Shown: piece after piece, positions 8,007 through 15,294 of the stretch
How positions within the stretch are numbered: position 1 is the first letter of the stretch
Layout: the number at the start of each line of letters is the position of its first letter
Assembly: GCA_005883085.1 (NCBI GenBank)
Contig: VBAY01000143.1
Location: forward strand, 1 to 17,805
Source of the DNA: Candidatus Bathyarchaeota archaeon
GTDB lineage: Archaea; Thermoproteota; Bathyarchaeia; 40CM-2-53-6
Direction: 5' to 3'
DNA length: 17,805 nt
Program-made: the position numbers and the translations under genes
The notes under the pieces: model-generated
Seen by the model: the letters and a program-made list of their open reading frames with translations, nothing else
What the model was told of the DNA's origin: nothing
Database searches by the model: none

Positions 8007-8017
8007 ACTATTTTATC
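8007..8017. promoter_or_regulatory. TATA-like element shared by divergent genes
   Basis: ACTATTTTATC on the plus strand reads GATAAAATAGT on the minus strand. It lies 41 bases before the ATG at 8058 and 50 bases before the TTG at 7957. A TATA box directs RNA start about 25-27 bases away, which leaves both genes short leaders that include GGAG-type ribosome sites. Use in both directions is inference. Confidence 0.45.
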
Positions 8018-8057
8018 TTGCGGAATAAGTCTCGCGCCAGTTTCGGAGAAGCCAATT

Positions 8058-9200
8058 ATGAAAATTCTTGTCGTGGGATGCGGGAAGGTAGGCTCAGAGA
8101 TCGCGCGAGATCTCGCGGGATCAAGAGAAGTTGACGCCCTAATCGCGATGGATGCCAGTTCTCATAACCTAAAGCTCCTGAGGAAAAGTGTTCCAAGGAA
8201 GCTCCGGACTGTCAAGCTAAGTATATCGCAAAAGCCGCGTTTCCATGCTCTTCTAGGAAAAGTCGACCTTGTGTGCGGCGCCCTACCCGGCAGGCTTGGA
8301 TTTGACCTGATGAGTGAAACTGTCAAGGCGGGCAGAGATACTGTGGATATTTCCTATACTCCGCGGGATGCTTTCCTGCTTCAAAGAAAGGCGAAGGAAG
8401 GTGGTTCCCGTGTTGTTCCTCAGTGTGGTGTTGCGCCTGGTTTTACGAACATGTGTGTTGGCGATGCGTCACGACAGCTAGACAAAATGATGTCAGTGGA
8501 GGTTTTTGTCGGTGGCCTTCCGGAGAAGCCTCAGCCTCCCTTGAATTATCGGATTGTGTTTTCTCTAGAGGATGTGGTGAACGAGTACTCGCGACCGGTG
8601 CAGGTTATCGAGGAGGGTAAGCGGAAGAAGGTTGAGGCGTTATCCGGGGGCGGTCTCACGAGTTTTCCCGGAGTTGGGAAATTGGAATATTTTCTGACTG
8701 ATGGTCTCGGGTCTCTTCCGAGAAGTTATCCGAGAACTAGAGAGATGCACGAGTTTACGCTGAGGTATCCGGGGCATGCAGATATGATGCAGACGCTTCG
8801 GGTCCTAGGCTTTTTTGAACGTAAACCGGTTAGGGTTGGTGGTGTTGTGGTGGAGCCGCGGCAGTTGTCGATAGAGCTGCTTCGCGGGGCAATGTCAAAG
8901 GGATCGCCTGAGGATTTTCTGGCCTTGAGGGTTGACGTGAAGGGCATGTCAAGTGGAAAGAGGATTCGTCTGCGTTACCAGCTTTTGGACCATTATGATC
9001 GAAAATCAGGGGTCTCGGCGATGGCCCGGACGACGGCCTACCCATGCACTTCTGTCGCTCTTCTTATGGGGCGTGGGGAGATCAAAGAAACCGGAATAGT
9101 TACGCCGGAGAAGATCGCGCAAGATCCGAGGCTCTTCCGGTACGTGCTGGCCCGGCTCGCGGAGCGCGGCGTGAGAATGAAAATGGCCATGCTGAGCTAA
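8058..9200 (+). CDS. Saccharopine dehydrogenase-like (L-lysine dehydrogenase type) NAD(P)-dependent protein
   Basis: This 380-residue protein begins with a Rossmann dinucleotide site, ILVVGCGKVGSE, at residues 3-14, and has the family's later stretches YTPRDAF, VVPQCGVAPGFTN (around residues 120-132) and a C-terminal catalytic-type domain. Relatives include saccharopine dehydrogenase, lysine 6-dehydrogenase and carboxynorspermidine synthase, which handle the amino groups of lysine or polyamines. Which reaction applies cannot be told from sequence alone. The ATG at 8058 fits the Rossmann start; GGAG at 8045-8048 lies nine bases ahead. It is divergent from the YciI-like gene and convergent with the secreted protein gene. 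Confidence 0.8.
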   Translation: MKILVVGCGKVGSEIARDLAGSREVDALIAMDASSHNLKLLRKSVPRKLRTVKLSISQKPRFHALLGKVDLVCGALPGRLGFDLMSETVKAGRDTVDISYTPRDAFLLQRKAKEGGSRVVPQCGVAPGFTNMCVGDASRQLDKMMSVEVFVGGLPEKPQPPLNYRIVFSLEDVVNEYSRPVQVIEEGKRKKVEALSGGGLTSFPGVGKLEYFLTDGLGSLPRSYPRTREMHEFTLRYPGHADMMQTLRVLGFFERKPVRVGGVVVEPRQLSIELLRGAMSKGSPEDFLALRVDVKGMSSGKRIRLRYQLLDHYDRKSGVSAMARTTAYPCTSVALLMGRGEIKETGIVTPEKIAQDPRLFRYVLARLAERGVRMKMAMLS

Positions 9201-9272
9201 TCTCTAGCTCGAAAAGAGGGAAGGAATCTTTCAGATGAAAAAATGGGGATGTTAGCGATGCCTAAGCTATTG

Positions 9273-10007
9273 TCAAACAGTGTTCGCGCTGCGGATGTCG
9301 CCGTGGTTCCCGCCGCGGTCGTCCGAAGCGTTCTTCCACTCGTTAATGATTAGACTCTGGTCGCCCGCGGCATAGTGGAAGAAGAATGTGGTCACCGTGC
9401 AGGTCGCCGGGTAGCAAGGAGTGAAGTGGGTGTTGATGAAAGTGGTAGTGGTGCAATCTGTGTTCGTCAGGAGAACTGCGTCACAGTACGGACTAGTCCG
9501 AGTCTGAATTTCACCTGGGGGGAGCGGAATGACGAAGTATCCGTGCATGGTACCAGTTATCTCGCCGTTGACGGTGCCTGGAGTGTTTGCAAGGTCGCAC
9601 GCACCAGGGCTCGGACCGGCAATTGTTACAAAGCTCCCATCCTTGAACTGTTCGACGATAGTAATGCCGCTCGGGTGAGTGAACACGGTGAAGTGCCGGT
9701 CGAACATGTCGGTTGCCCAGTCGTTTCCACAAGTCCCAGAGTCAGGCGAATCGCTTGCATATGGCCCATAGTGCTGTGTCGGGGCCGAAGTGGTCGTTGG
9801 GTCGACGAGTGTGGTCAAGTCGAGGGTTGAGAACAAATCGTCGCCGACAGTGTTGATGAGGGCCGTGATGGGGTTGACTAGAGGTGTACTGGTTGTCTCG
9901 CTCTTCGGCATTCCCGCGACGGTTGATAGCCCGCTGATTCCGGTGACCAGTAACGCTGTGATTGCGAGAACTGTTAGTTTTCGCAGATTCATCATTTTTG
10001 TTTTCAC
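9273..10007 (-). CDS. Secreted protein of unknown function with six cysteines
   Basis: This 244-residue protein has a clear signal peptide: basic MKTKMMNLRK, a hydrophobic core to about residue 25, and an Ala/Gly cleavage region before AGMPKSE. The mature part is Thr/Ser-rich, then beta-like with six cysteines (in GTCGND, GACDL, YCDAV, NTDC, PCYP and ATC) that could form three disulfides outside the cell. No membrane anchor follows. I do not recognise the family. Start choice is open: the GTG at 10007 would be nearly leaderless given the TATA box at 10027-10036, while the ATG at 9995 has AGGTGA about eight bases ahead. The gene is convergent with the dehydrogenase. Confidence 0.7.
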   Translation of the reverse strand: MKTKMMNLRKLTVLAITALLVTGISGLSTVAGMPKSETTSTPLVNPITALINTVGDDLFSTLDLTTLVDPTTTSAPTQHYGPYASDSPDSGTCGNDWATDMFDRHFTVFTHPSGITIVEQFKDGSFVTIAGPSPGACDLANTPGTVNGEITGTMHGYFVIPLPPGEIQTRTSPYCDAVLLTNTDCTTTTFINTHFTPCYPATCTVTTFFFHYAAGDQSLIINEWKNASDDRGGNHGDIRSANTV

Positions 10008-10026
10008 CTGGTTCCGCCCGATGTTG

Positions 10027-10048
10027 GAATATATGGAATGTTACATCC
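10027..10048 (-). promoter_or_regulatory. TATA box and near-palindrome upstream of the secreted protein gene
   Basis: On the minus strand CCATATATTC (10027-10036) is a strong TATA box; its centre lies about 25 bases before the GTG at 10007. The adjoining 10035-10048 is a near palindrome (GGA-TGT / ACA-TCC arms), in the place of the BRE or an operator. Confidence 0.5.
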
Positions 10049-10205
10049 GGCAATATTTTCGAAATTCGACATTATCGGATCTTGATATGTCGCAGAATGA
10101 TACCCTTTAGCTTGCAGATTGCCGAAGTGATGGAGAAGAAAAAGTTCCAAGGGTAAGTTACCTGATTGGTGACCGGACAAAAAGGACCCCTGAATTCTTA
10201 GCGAC

Positions 10206-10421
10206 TTAGCTTAGCAGGCCGTTTGTGGTCCTGGAGGGGCACTGCTCGGTACTTGCCACTCTTCTGGTGGTCTCTGAGCACTGTCGGCAGAAAGCGAGCT
10301 GGAAGCGCTCACCGTACATTCCCTTGACCAATACGACCTTGCGCTTGCAGCCGCACCCACACCTGCATCTATCTCTCTCCATTGACTTGGTAGCGGGCTC
10401 TGGTGGCGTTGGATGCTTCAA
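10206..10421 (-). CDS. Cysteine-rich putative zinc-binding mini-protein
   Basis: This 71-residue frame has an alternating cluster, RCRCGCGCKRK (Cys19, 21, 23, 25), then a hydrophobic/basic stretch and FCRQCSE (Cys45, Cys48). The spacing suggests a small metal-binding knuckle pair. The TTG at 10421 has GAGGT at 10431-10435, nine bases ahead; an inner ATG at 10382 would still keep all cysteines. I do not recognise a family. Charged residues at both ends would suit a nucleic-acid or protein-binding factor, but that is inference. Confidence 0.5.
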   Translation of the reverse strand: MKHPTPPEPATKSMERDRCRCGCGCKRKVVLVKGMYGERFQLAFCRQCSETTRRVASTEQCPSRTTNGLLS

Positions 10422-10464
10422 GACAAGTGGACCTCTGAGAAAGAGGGGATTTAGCCTTACGTAA

Positions 10465-10834
10465 CCAGGATCTGATTAAGCCCAGATTAGTTTTGGTGTG
10501 GCATTTCGGTCCAGTCTCTTCCTTTCATCTCAAAACAATCGACAATTTGGGACATGAGCAAACTTTGGGACATGTGGCTGAATGACCTCCGCTAGCCAAT
10601 TCCCCAGCAAACCCAGAAACCCAAAGAACCCAAACAACCCCGCAAACGAAGAAAGAAAGCACGATCCACAAAGAAGTCTACCTAGTCTTAGATTGCTAGA
10701 TGTGAAGAAAGTTTGTCTTAGATCACTAAACGGCCCTTAGTCCTAGCAACCTTCTCCCTACAAAACTGAAAGAAGTTATCAGGAACTCACTCAACCCTGA
10801 GCCCGGCTTTCCAGCTTGCGGTTTTTGAGCAACT
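10465..10834. other. Intergenic region with direct repeats and an A/C-rich tract
   Basis: TTTGGGACATG occurs at 10546-10556 and again at 10564-10574. GTCTTAGAT occurs at 10685-10693 and 10715-10723, each followed by two bases and CTARA. Between them 10605-10665 is poor in T, rich in AAACCC-type triplets. A 52-codon frame (ATG 10582 to TAG 10740) covers it but has no ribosome site and biased composition, so I do not call it. The repeats could be protein-binding sites. Confidence 0.4.
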
Positions 10835-11545
10835 ATGATCGGTTGCAATAGGGAAGCACAAAAAACGATGAGAATTAGTCGGAAAACCGCAGGCGGTAAG
10901 ACGTACTTTGTCGTATCCGAGCTAGACCCGTTATGCCACAAAGCGGCCAAGGATCTCGGTTTCGTCGAGGCAGAGGACGGCTTCAGTCGAGCTTTCGAGA
11001 CTGACACCCTGCATATAGACCAGATCTTTGCACGCTTTGCCTCCTCTGCGGAAGAGATGATCCTACAAGCCGCGGGCGCAAAGCCAGTTCCATGGGACAA
11101 AGCTTTGTTGAGTTTCCTTCAAAGAACCTCTGAAGAGAATGTCGATTGGTGGCTGGCGGGTAGCGGGGCATTAGCTATACGGGGGATCGACTTGGTCCCC
11201 CGGGATCTCGACATAATCACTGACAGAAATGGGGCACTGCGTCTTGGACGGGCGATGTCCGAGTGGCTTGTTGAGCCAGTTCAAGAGAGTCATGGCTGGA
11301 TAGCAAGATGGTTCGGCAGAGCCTTCGCCCATGCAAGGATAGAGTGGGTTGGAGACGTGGAGAAATGGGTGGATGATCGAGGATCAAATGACTTCGGCCC
11401 CATGGCTGGGGATAGGCTTCAAACAGTTCGTTGGAGTGGATACACTATTCGTGTCCCACCCCTTGAGATGCAGCTAGAGGCTTGCGAGCGCAGGGGACTC
11501 AAAGACCGAGCCCAGAAGATACAGCAAGCACTGGGACACATGTAA
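10835..11545 (+). CDS. Nucleotidyltransferase-fold protein
   Basis: This 236-residue protein has the signature of the polymerase-beta-type nucleotidyltransferase superfamily: LAGSGALAIRG at about residues 107-117 (Gly109-Ser110), then RDLDII with Asp124 and Asp126 as the metal-binding pair, spaced as in stand-alone members. The C-terminal part (PPLEMQLEACERRGLKDRA) resembles the end of such proteins, where a helix follows the last strand. Known relatives transfer nucleotides to proteins, RNA or antibiotics, or serve as antitoxin/toxin pairs; no partner toxin gene is next to it. Residues 1-90 form an extra N-terminal region I cannot assign. The start could be ATG 10835 or ATG 10868 (MRISRKT), neither with a strong ribosome site. 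Confidence 0.6.
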   Translation: MIGCNREAQKTMRISRKTAGGKTYFVVSELDPLCHKAAKDLGFVEAEDGFSRAFETDTLHIDQIFARFASSAEEMILQAAGAKPVPWDKALLSFLQRTSEENVDWWLAGSGALAIRGIDLVPRDLDIITDRNGALRLGRAMSEWLVEPVQESHGWIARWFGRAFAHARIEWVGDVEKWVDDRGSNDFGPMAGDRLQTVRWSGYTIRVPPLEMQLEACERRGLKDRAQKIQQALGHM

Positions 11546-11602
11546 GAACGACCTGGGGCCACATTAGGATTGACGAAAACTTTTCCAGAAGTATTTCCTT
11601 AG

Positions 11603-12097
11603 TTACGCCCGCGGCCGCGGACCTTTTCCGAAGAACGCTTTCACATTTCGCCTTGCGAGGCCAAAGATGGTCACCGAGCTGGTTATAATCGGAATGATAG
11701 CCATCAAAGAAATGATGACGAGTACGTCAAGAGTTATCACGTTAGCGAGAACGTTAGGCATCGTTAGTTCCGGGGCAATAATCGCTGTTAGTCCGATTAC
11801 CCCGATGCTGGAGACAAGGCTGACCACTGCCACAACCACGCCTAAGGTCCATGACCATCCTTTCCCTTCCATGAATCCGATACTATAGATAATTTCTAGA
11901 ATTCCAAACACGAATACGACAGTTCCGAGCACGAGTAGAATGGCCGCGCCGAGACTTGAGTAATCACCTACGATGAACGCGCCGAGCACTACTCCGGCGA
12001 CCCCTAGAATGAGGGATAATATCGCTACTATGATCGATAGTATAACAAGTATTGTGACGGTTGCTGGTCTGCGAGCTCTGACCTGCACATCATCCAC
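11603..12097 (-). CDS. Four-helix membrane protein of unknown function
   Basis: This 164-residue protein has four hydrophobic segments at about residues 12-41, 48-74, 82-107 and 120-146, with basic residues at both ends (VRARRP and ARRNVKAFFGKGPRPRA). That suggests both termini in the cytoplasm. There are no catalytic motifs. The GTG at 12097 is chosen because the basic head starts there; the two nearby ATGs are out of frame. No ribosome site is seen, but TTATCT lies about 20 bases ahead, so a leaderless transcript is possible. It is convergent with the nucleotidyltransferase gene and lies 69 bases from the small membrane protein on the same strand. Confidence 0.65.
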   Translation of the reverse strand: MDDVQVRARRPATVTILVILSIIVAILSLILGVAGVVLGAFIVGDYSSLGAAILLVLGTVVFVFGILEIIYSIGFMEGKGWSWTLGVVVAVVSLVSSIGVIGLTAIIAPELTMPNVLANVITLDVLVIISLMAIIPIITSSVTIFGLARRNVKAFFGKGPRPRA

Positions 12098-12166
12098 GTG
12101 TTGAAATAGACCAGATAAGTCAAGCTGACGCTGGTTCAGAGAATCAGGTTGCGGTAGCCTGACGGC

Positions 12167-12403
12167 TTATGGTGTGAGGCTCTTTCTTTCCTTGGTTATG
12201 TTCCAGTAGAGGAGGATTGCGATGATAACCGCTACTCCGACTCCTCCTTTTGCCCAGTTGTCACTGTAGACAACTCCTAGGATCGCGAGGATGGCCGCGA
12301 GAAATACCATGGAAAGAAGGAACATGGTTCCAATCTCTGCTTTTCCCATCCGAATAGGAACTGACATGTTTTGACGCCTTTGCTTGATCCTGGGGTTAGA
12401 CAT
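12167..12403 (-). CDS. Small two-helix membrane protein
   Basis: This 78-residue protein has a basic N-terminus (about residues 1-22), helices at about 26-45 and 52-67, and a basic tail KERKSLT. It resembles the many unassigned archaeal mini membrane proteins; no family is recognised. The start could be ATG 12403 or Met13. It probably shares direction and perhaps regulation with the four-helix protein next to it, and it diverges from the cupredoxin gene. Confidence 0.5.
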   Translation of the reverse strand: MSNPRIKQRRQNMSVPIRMGKAEIGTMFLLSMVFLAAILAILGVVYSDNWAKGGVGVAVIIAILLYWNITKERKSLTP

Positions 12404-12481
12404 ATCAGCCTATGTGCTTATGGAAAGCTCAGATTACCGCCTGACTTCTTCACGAGGACTCGCTCCCTAGAGCCGTCATCG

Positions 12482-12498
12482 GTTCTGATAGACAGAAC
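12482..12498. promoter_or_regulatory. Inverted repeat between divergent genes
   Basis: GTTCTG (12482-12487), five-base spacer, CAGAAC (12493-12498): a perfect six-base dyad midway between the minus-strand membrane protein gene and the TATA-like box of the cupredoxin gene. It is a candidate operator; chance cannot be excluded. Confidence 0.3.
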
Positions 12499-12535
12499 TG
12501 GATAATCAAGAAGGTCGTCCAATCGTGGACAGAGA

Positions 12536-12544
12536 TTCTAAATA
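12536..12544 (+). promoter_or_regulatory. TATA-like box of the cupredoxin-domain gene
   Basis: TTCTAAATA is centred 35 bases before the TTG at 12575. A start of RNA about 27 bases on would leave a leader of under 10 bases, agreeing with the lack of a close ribosome site. Confidence 0.4.
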
Positions 12545-12574
12545 GCAAACAAGGAGCTGAAGCTTGGACCTGAT

Positions 12575-14002
12575 TTGTCGAGTTCTAGACTCCTAGTCGC
12601 CACTGTCCTTCCTCTGATTTTGATGGGTCTGTTCGCGTTCCCGGTAGCTTATGCTCAATCTGGGTCAATTATGCCCCGGACTTGGAATGTATTGGTGGGA
12701 GGTCAGTCCGACGGCAGGGCTGTTCAGGCGGACGCGTATTATCCTCATGTGATAACCATTGATGTGGGAGACAAAGTGGTCTGGACTCTTAACGCGGACG
12801 AGCCCCACAGCGTCACCTTCTTCGGAACCTGCCAAGATTTCACTACCCTCTCCTGCTTCCAACCATCTCTCATCCCCTGCTTGACATCGGGAGCGCTTGA
12901 CTACGTTCCCTGTTCTCTGTCTTCTTACGATGGCATAGGGCTCGCGAGCTCAGGGCGGATGATACCACCGGGTTACAATTGGGATAACTCCGTGGCCCAC
13001 GGAAACGCAACTTACTCGCTGATCTTCGCAAACCCGGGGGTCGACATCTATTTTGACGTTAGTGCACTGGGTATGAGGGGAATCGTCATTGTGAACCCAG
13101 CAGGCACTCCCTATCCCTTCAACCAGGAGCAATACTCGCAACAAGCCAAGCAGGAATTGAAATCGGATCTGATGGCAGGCGCTCAAACCCTGGAGTCGTT
13201 CCAATCACCGGCATCAACGATGGGTCCAGGCAACACACAAATCCACCACATCACGGCAGGACTGAGTGCGCCACAAATCGCTAAGGCAAATCTCAAGTCA
13301 TCTGCGGACTCGCGGATCAGGGGAACAGCGTCGCTGAGCGGGACGGTTCAGGGCCCTGCCGAAAATATCACTGTAAAGGTCAATTTGTCAGGCCTTGTCC
13401 CGGGCAGTGTTCACTCGGTTCGGATACTCCTCGTGGTTTGTGGTGCGGAGGCTCCGTCCGCGACCCTACTCGCCTTGCCCACGTTTGTTCTGAACAATGT
13501 GACGGCTCGGCTAGATGGTAGAGGAAGCAGCACGACAGTCATCTCGTCTCCGCCAAGCGCAAATGGTCCTGCAGTACTCCGGATTCCGAGCGCTGGCTGG
13601 TTCATCAGCGTCGGAACAGGTTCAGGTTTGGACACGAGCCTTGCTGCCTGCGGCAACGTAGTGTTTCACAATGCGTCCGTGATGAGGTTCTTGCCTGGAA
13701 AGCTGCGCGTGAATGTCGGTGACATGATAGTGTGGACGGACAGCCCGAACGGGGTTCACTCGGTAACCTTTCTCGCGGGACACTCTCTCCCGCTGATTCC
13801 CGACTATGTCTTCACGAGTCCGACCGGCAATGCAACCTCGTGCGATGGCTCAAGCTTCTTTGATTCAGGCACCATGAGACCCGGGGATAGTTTCGTTCTC
13901 ACCCTTACGAAGCCAGGCGTCTACCCGTACGTCGACGTCCTCCTGTCCTTCCTTGAAATGCAAGGCTCGATCATCGTTCATGCAGACTCCCCGGATGAAT
14001 AG
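12575..14002 (+). CDS. Secreted protein with two Cys-less cupredoxin-like domains flanking a SOD/CHRD-like domain
   Basis: This 475-residue protein has a signal peptide (residues 1-28, ending AYAQ). Domain 1 (about 35-175) reads ITIDVGDKVVWTLNADEPHSV, then GMRGIVIV; domain 2 (about 372-469) reads LRVNVGDMIVW...GVHSV, then EMQGSIIV. Both follow the plastocyanin-like pattern, with the first His ligand (His78, His395) and the last Met (Met167, Met462) in place. The Cys of the usual Tyr-x-Cys-x-x-His is Asp in both (Asp161, Asp454) and the second His is Ala or Leu, so no type-1 blue copper centre is expected. The middle (about 250-368: LSGLVPGSVHSV, VVCGA, WFISV, AACGNVVFHN) resembles the CHRD/Cu-Zn SOD beta-fold. 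The TTG at 12575 is the only start before the signal peptide. Role unknown; perhaps binding of another metal, or purely structural. Confidence 0.7.
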   Translation: MSSSRLLVATVLPLILMGLFAFPVAYAQSGSIMPRTWNVLVGGQSDGRAVQADAYYPHVITIDVGDKVVWTLNADEPHSVTFFGTCQDFTTLSCFQPSLIPCLTSGALDYVPCSLSSYDGIGLASSGRMIPPGYNWDNSVAHGNATYSLIFANPGVDIYFDVSALGMRGIVIVNPAGTPYPFNQEQYSQQAKQELKSDLMAGAQTLESFQSPASTMGPGNTQIHHITAGLSAPQIAKANLKSSADSRIRGTASLSGTVQGPAENITVKVNLSGLVPGSVHSVRILLVVCGAEAPSATLLALPTFVLNNVTARLDGRGSSTTVISSPPSANGPAVLRIPSAGWFISVGTGSGLDTSLAACGNVVFHNASVMRFLPGKLRVNVGDMIVWTDSPNGVHSVTFLAGHSLPLIPDYVFTSPTGNATSCDGSSFFDSGTMRPGDSFVLTLTKPGVYPYVDVLLSFLEMQGSIIVHADSPDE

Positions 14003-14027
14003 GGGCTCGCGGGGCTGCTCCAGCAAT

Positions 14028-14048
14028 CCGCTAGCCCTAGCGGTACCG
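14028..14048. promoter_or_regulatory. Perfect dyads just before the hydrolase start
   Basis: CCGCTAG (14028-14034), CC, CTAGCGG (14037-14043) is a perfect seven-base dyad. It runs into a second palindrome, CGGTACCG (14041-14048), that touches the GTG start. It may be an operator, a translation-control hairpin or the 3' end of the upstream transcript. Confidence 0.4.
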
Positions 14049-14821
14049 TGCAAGCGACCGCGGCCTATCTCCGGATAAGGAACTCGCGAGTCTATTATGA
14101 GACATCAGGGGGCGGTGAGCCTTTGCTACTATTGCACGGAGGGTTCGGGACTGTTGAAGATTTCGCTTCACAGACTCCAGCACTGGCAAAGCATTTCAGG
14201 GTAGTTGCCTTCGAACGGCCCGGGCACGGCCATACGGCCGATACCTCTGAACCCTTCAGTTTCGACATCATGTCAACGAACACTGTTGACTTTATCGAGG
14301 CGTTGAAACTGGGAGCGATGAACCTGGTGGGCTGGAGCGATGGGGCGATCATTGCTCTTCTTGTCGCCATCTCTCGACCGGACTTGGTCAAGCGCCTTGT
14401 TTGTGTAAGCGGGCTCTTCAATGCCAACTCTCAGTCTCCGGAAGATCTGAACTGGATCAGATCGCTCACACCAGAGTCCTTCAGGAAAAATATGGCGGCT
14501 CTTGTAAGGCGCTACGACGAAATCTCCCCCGACGGTCCCGCTCACTTCCCGGTTGTGTTCGAGAAAACGAAGAGGTTGTGGCTCAACGAACCCAACATTG
14601 CAAAGGAAGACCTAGCAAAGATCCGCGCCCCTACGATGGTAATGGCCGGAGACAGGGACGCGATTCCTATCGAACATACGATGGAGCTATTCAAATCAAT
14701 TAAGGGCGCGCAATTGTGCATAATTCCCGGGACTACACACTTTCTAATGACACAGAAGCCCGATATGGTCAACGGCGCGATCCTAGAGTTCCTAGCTATG
14801 GAAAAGAAACCAGATAGCTAG
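14048..14821 (+). CDS. Alpha/beta-fold hydrolase
   Basis: This 257-residue alpha/beta hydrolase has the full triad: nucleophile Ser97 in GWSDGA, Asp204 in AGDRDAI and His231 in GTTHF. The oxyanion motif HGGFG is at residues 30-34 and RPGHG at 57-61. Length and cap region fit esterases, lactonases or C-C hydrolases of the 3-oxoadipate enol-lactonase type; the substrate is not evident. There is no signal peptide, so it is cytoplasmic, unlike its upstream neighbour 45 bases away. The GTG at 14048 is the first start before the conserved N-terminal strand; a hairpin covers the place where a ribosome site would be. Confidence 0.85.
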   Translation: MQATAAYLRIRNSRVYYETSGGGEPLLLLHGGFGTVEDFASQTPALAKHFRVVAFERPGHGHTADTSEPFSFDIMSTNTVDFIEALKLGAMNLVGWSDGAIIALLVAISRPDLVKRLVCVSGLFNANSQSPEDLNWIRSLTPESFRKNMAALVRRYDEISPDGPAHFPVVFEKTKRLWLNEPNIAKEDLAKIRAPTMVMAGDRDAIPIEHTMELFKSIKGAQLCIIPGTTHFLMTQKPDMVNGAILEFLAMEKKPDS

Positions 14822-14856
14822 ACTGGGAAGACAGATTGGGCGTGTCGTCAACGGGT

Positions 14857-15075
14857 CTACTCTTCCGTTTCGGGACGTGGCTGTTTGGCCTCGCCCTTTT
14901 TCCTTTGTAGAGCGACTTTTCTCCAGCATTCTTCGTGGAAGAATATGGACGCCGTCTCCGGGACGAAGCTTGGAACGGAATAGTGGACTTTGCCCTTTGC
15001 AAGACGATAGGCATCTTCTCCATCCTCAAAATCCTCTCCGCAAAAATCACAGGGAGGAGCACTCGGCTTCCTCAA
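14857..15075 (-). CDS. Small treble-clef-like zinc-finger protein
   Basis: This 72-residue protein has Cys9-x2-Cys12 (CDFCGEDF) and, after a beta-rich stretch (AYRLAKGKVHYS), His47-x2-Cys50 (FFHEECWRK). These could supply four zinc ligands, as in small treble-clef or LIM-like fingers. A basic tail follows. I do not know a function; nucleic-acid or protein binding is likely. The TTG at 15075 is chosen, but the frame is open to 15124 without ATG, GTG or other TTG, so the start is uncertain. A good TATA box lies at 15145-15153. It is convergent with the hydrolase gene. Confidence 0.6.
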   Translation of the reverse strand: MRKPSAPPCDFCGEDFEDGEDAYRLAKGKVHYSVPSFVPETASIFFHEECWRKVALQRKKGEAKQPRPETEE

Positions 15076-15144
15076 TATGCGAATATCAGACGTGCCAGAC
15101 GCCTTCAGCCTGTTGACCCCTATCTAAGGCGACTTGTTTGCTCG

Positions 15145-15153
15145 CTATATACT
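15145..15153 (-). promoter_or_regulatory. TATA box for the zinc-finger gene
   Basis: AGTATATAG on the minus strand is a near-ideal archaeal TATA box. RNA would start near 15120-15125, giving a leader of about 45-50 bases to the TTG at 15075. Confidence 0.5.
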
Positions 15154-15213
15154 GCACTTAACCGTTAGGACAAATGCGTCGTAACTGGGCCACACTCCAC
15201 TCCTTCTCTTTTT

Positions 15214-15226
15214 GCGTGGACCACGC
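15214..15226. other. Short perfect inverted repeat in the 15154-15370 spacer
   Basis: GCGTGG, A, CCACGC at 15214-15226. It sits after a pyrimidine-rich stretch (15202-15213), between the divergent zinc-finger and amidohydrolase promoters. No gene is seen in this spacer. Confidence 0.3.
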
Positions 15227-15294
15227 GCGGGAATAGATAAAGGAAGATTTCGGTAGACCTAGGCTTCGACCCCTTTTCGTCTCGATGATTAGAC

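Noticed and set aside
9375..9830. 151-codon plus-strand frame opposite the secreted protein gene
   Set aside because: The opposite strand has a clear signal peptide, TATA box and cysteine pattern; this frame has none.
10582..10740. 52-codon frame through the A/C-rich tract
   Set aside because: Lys/Asn/Pro composition follows from the base bias; no ribosome site or known motif.
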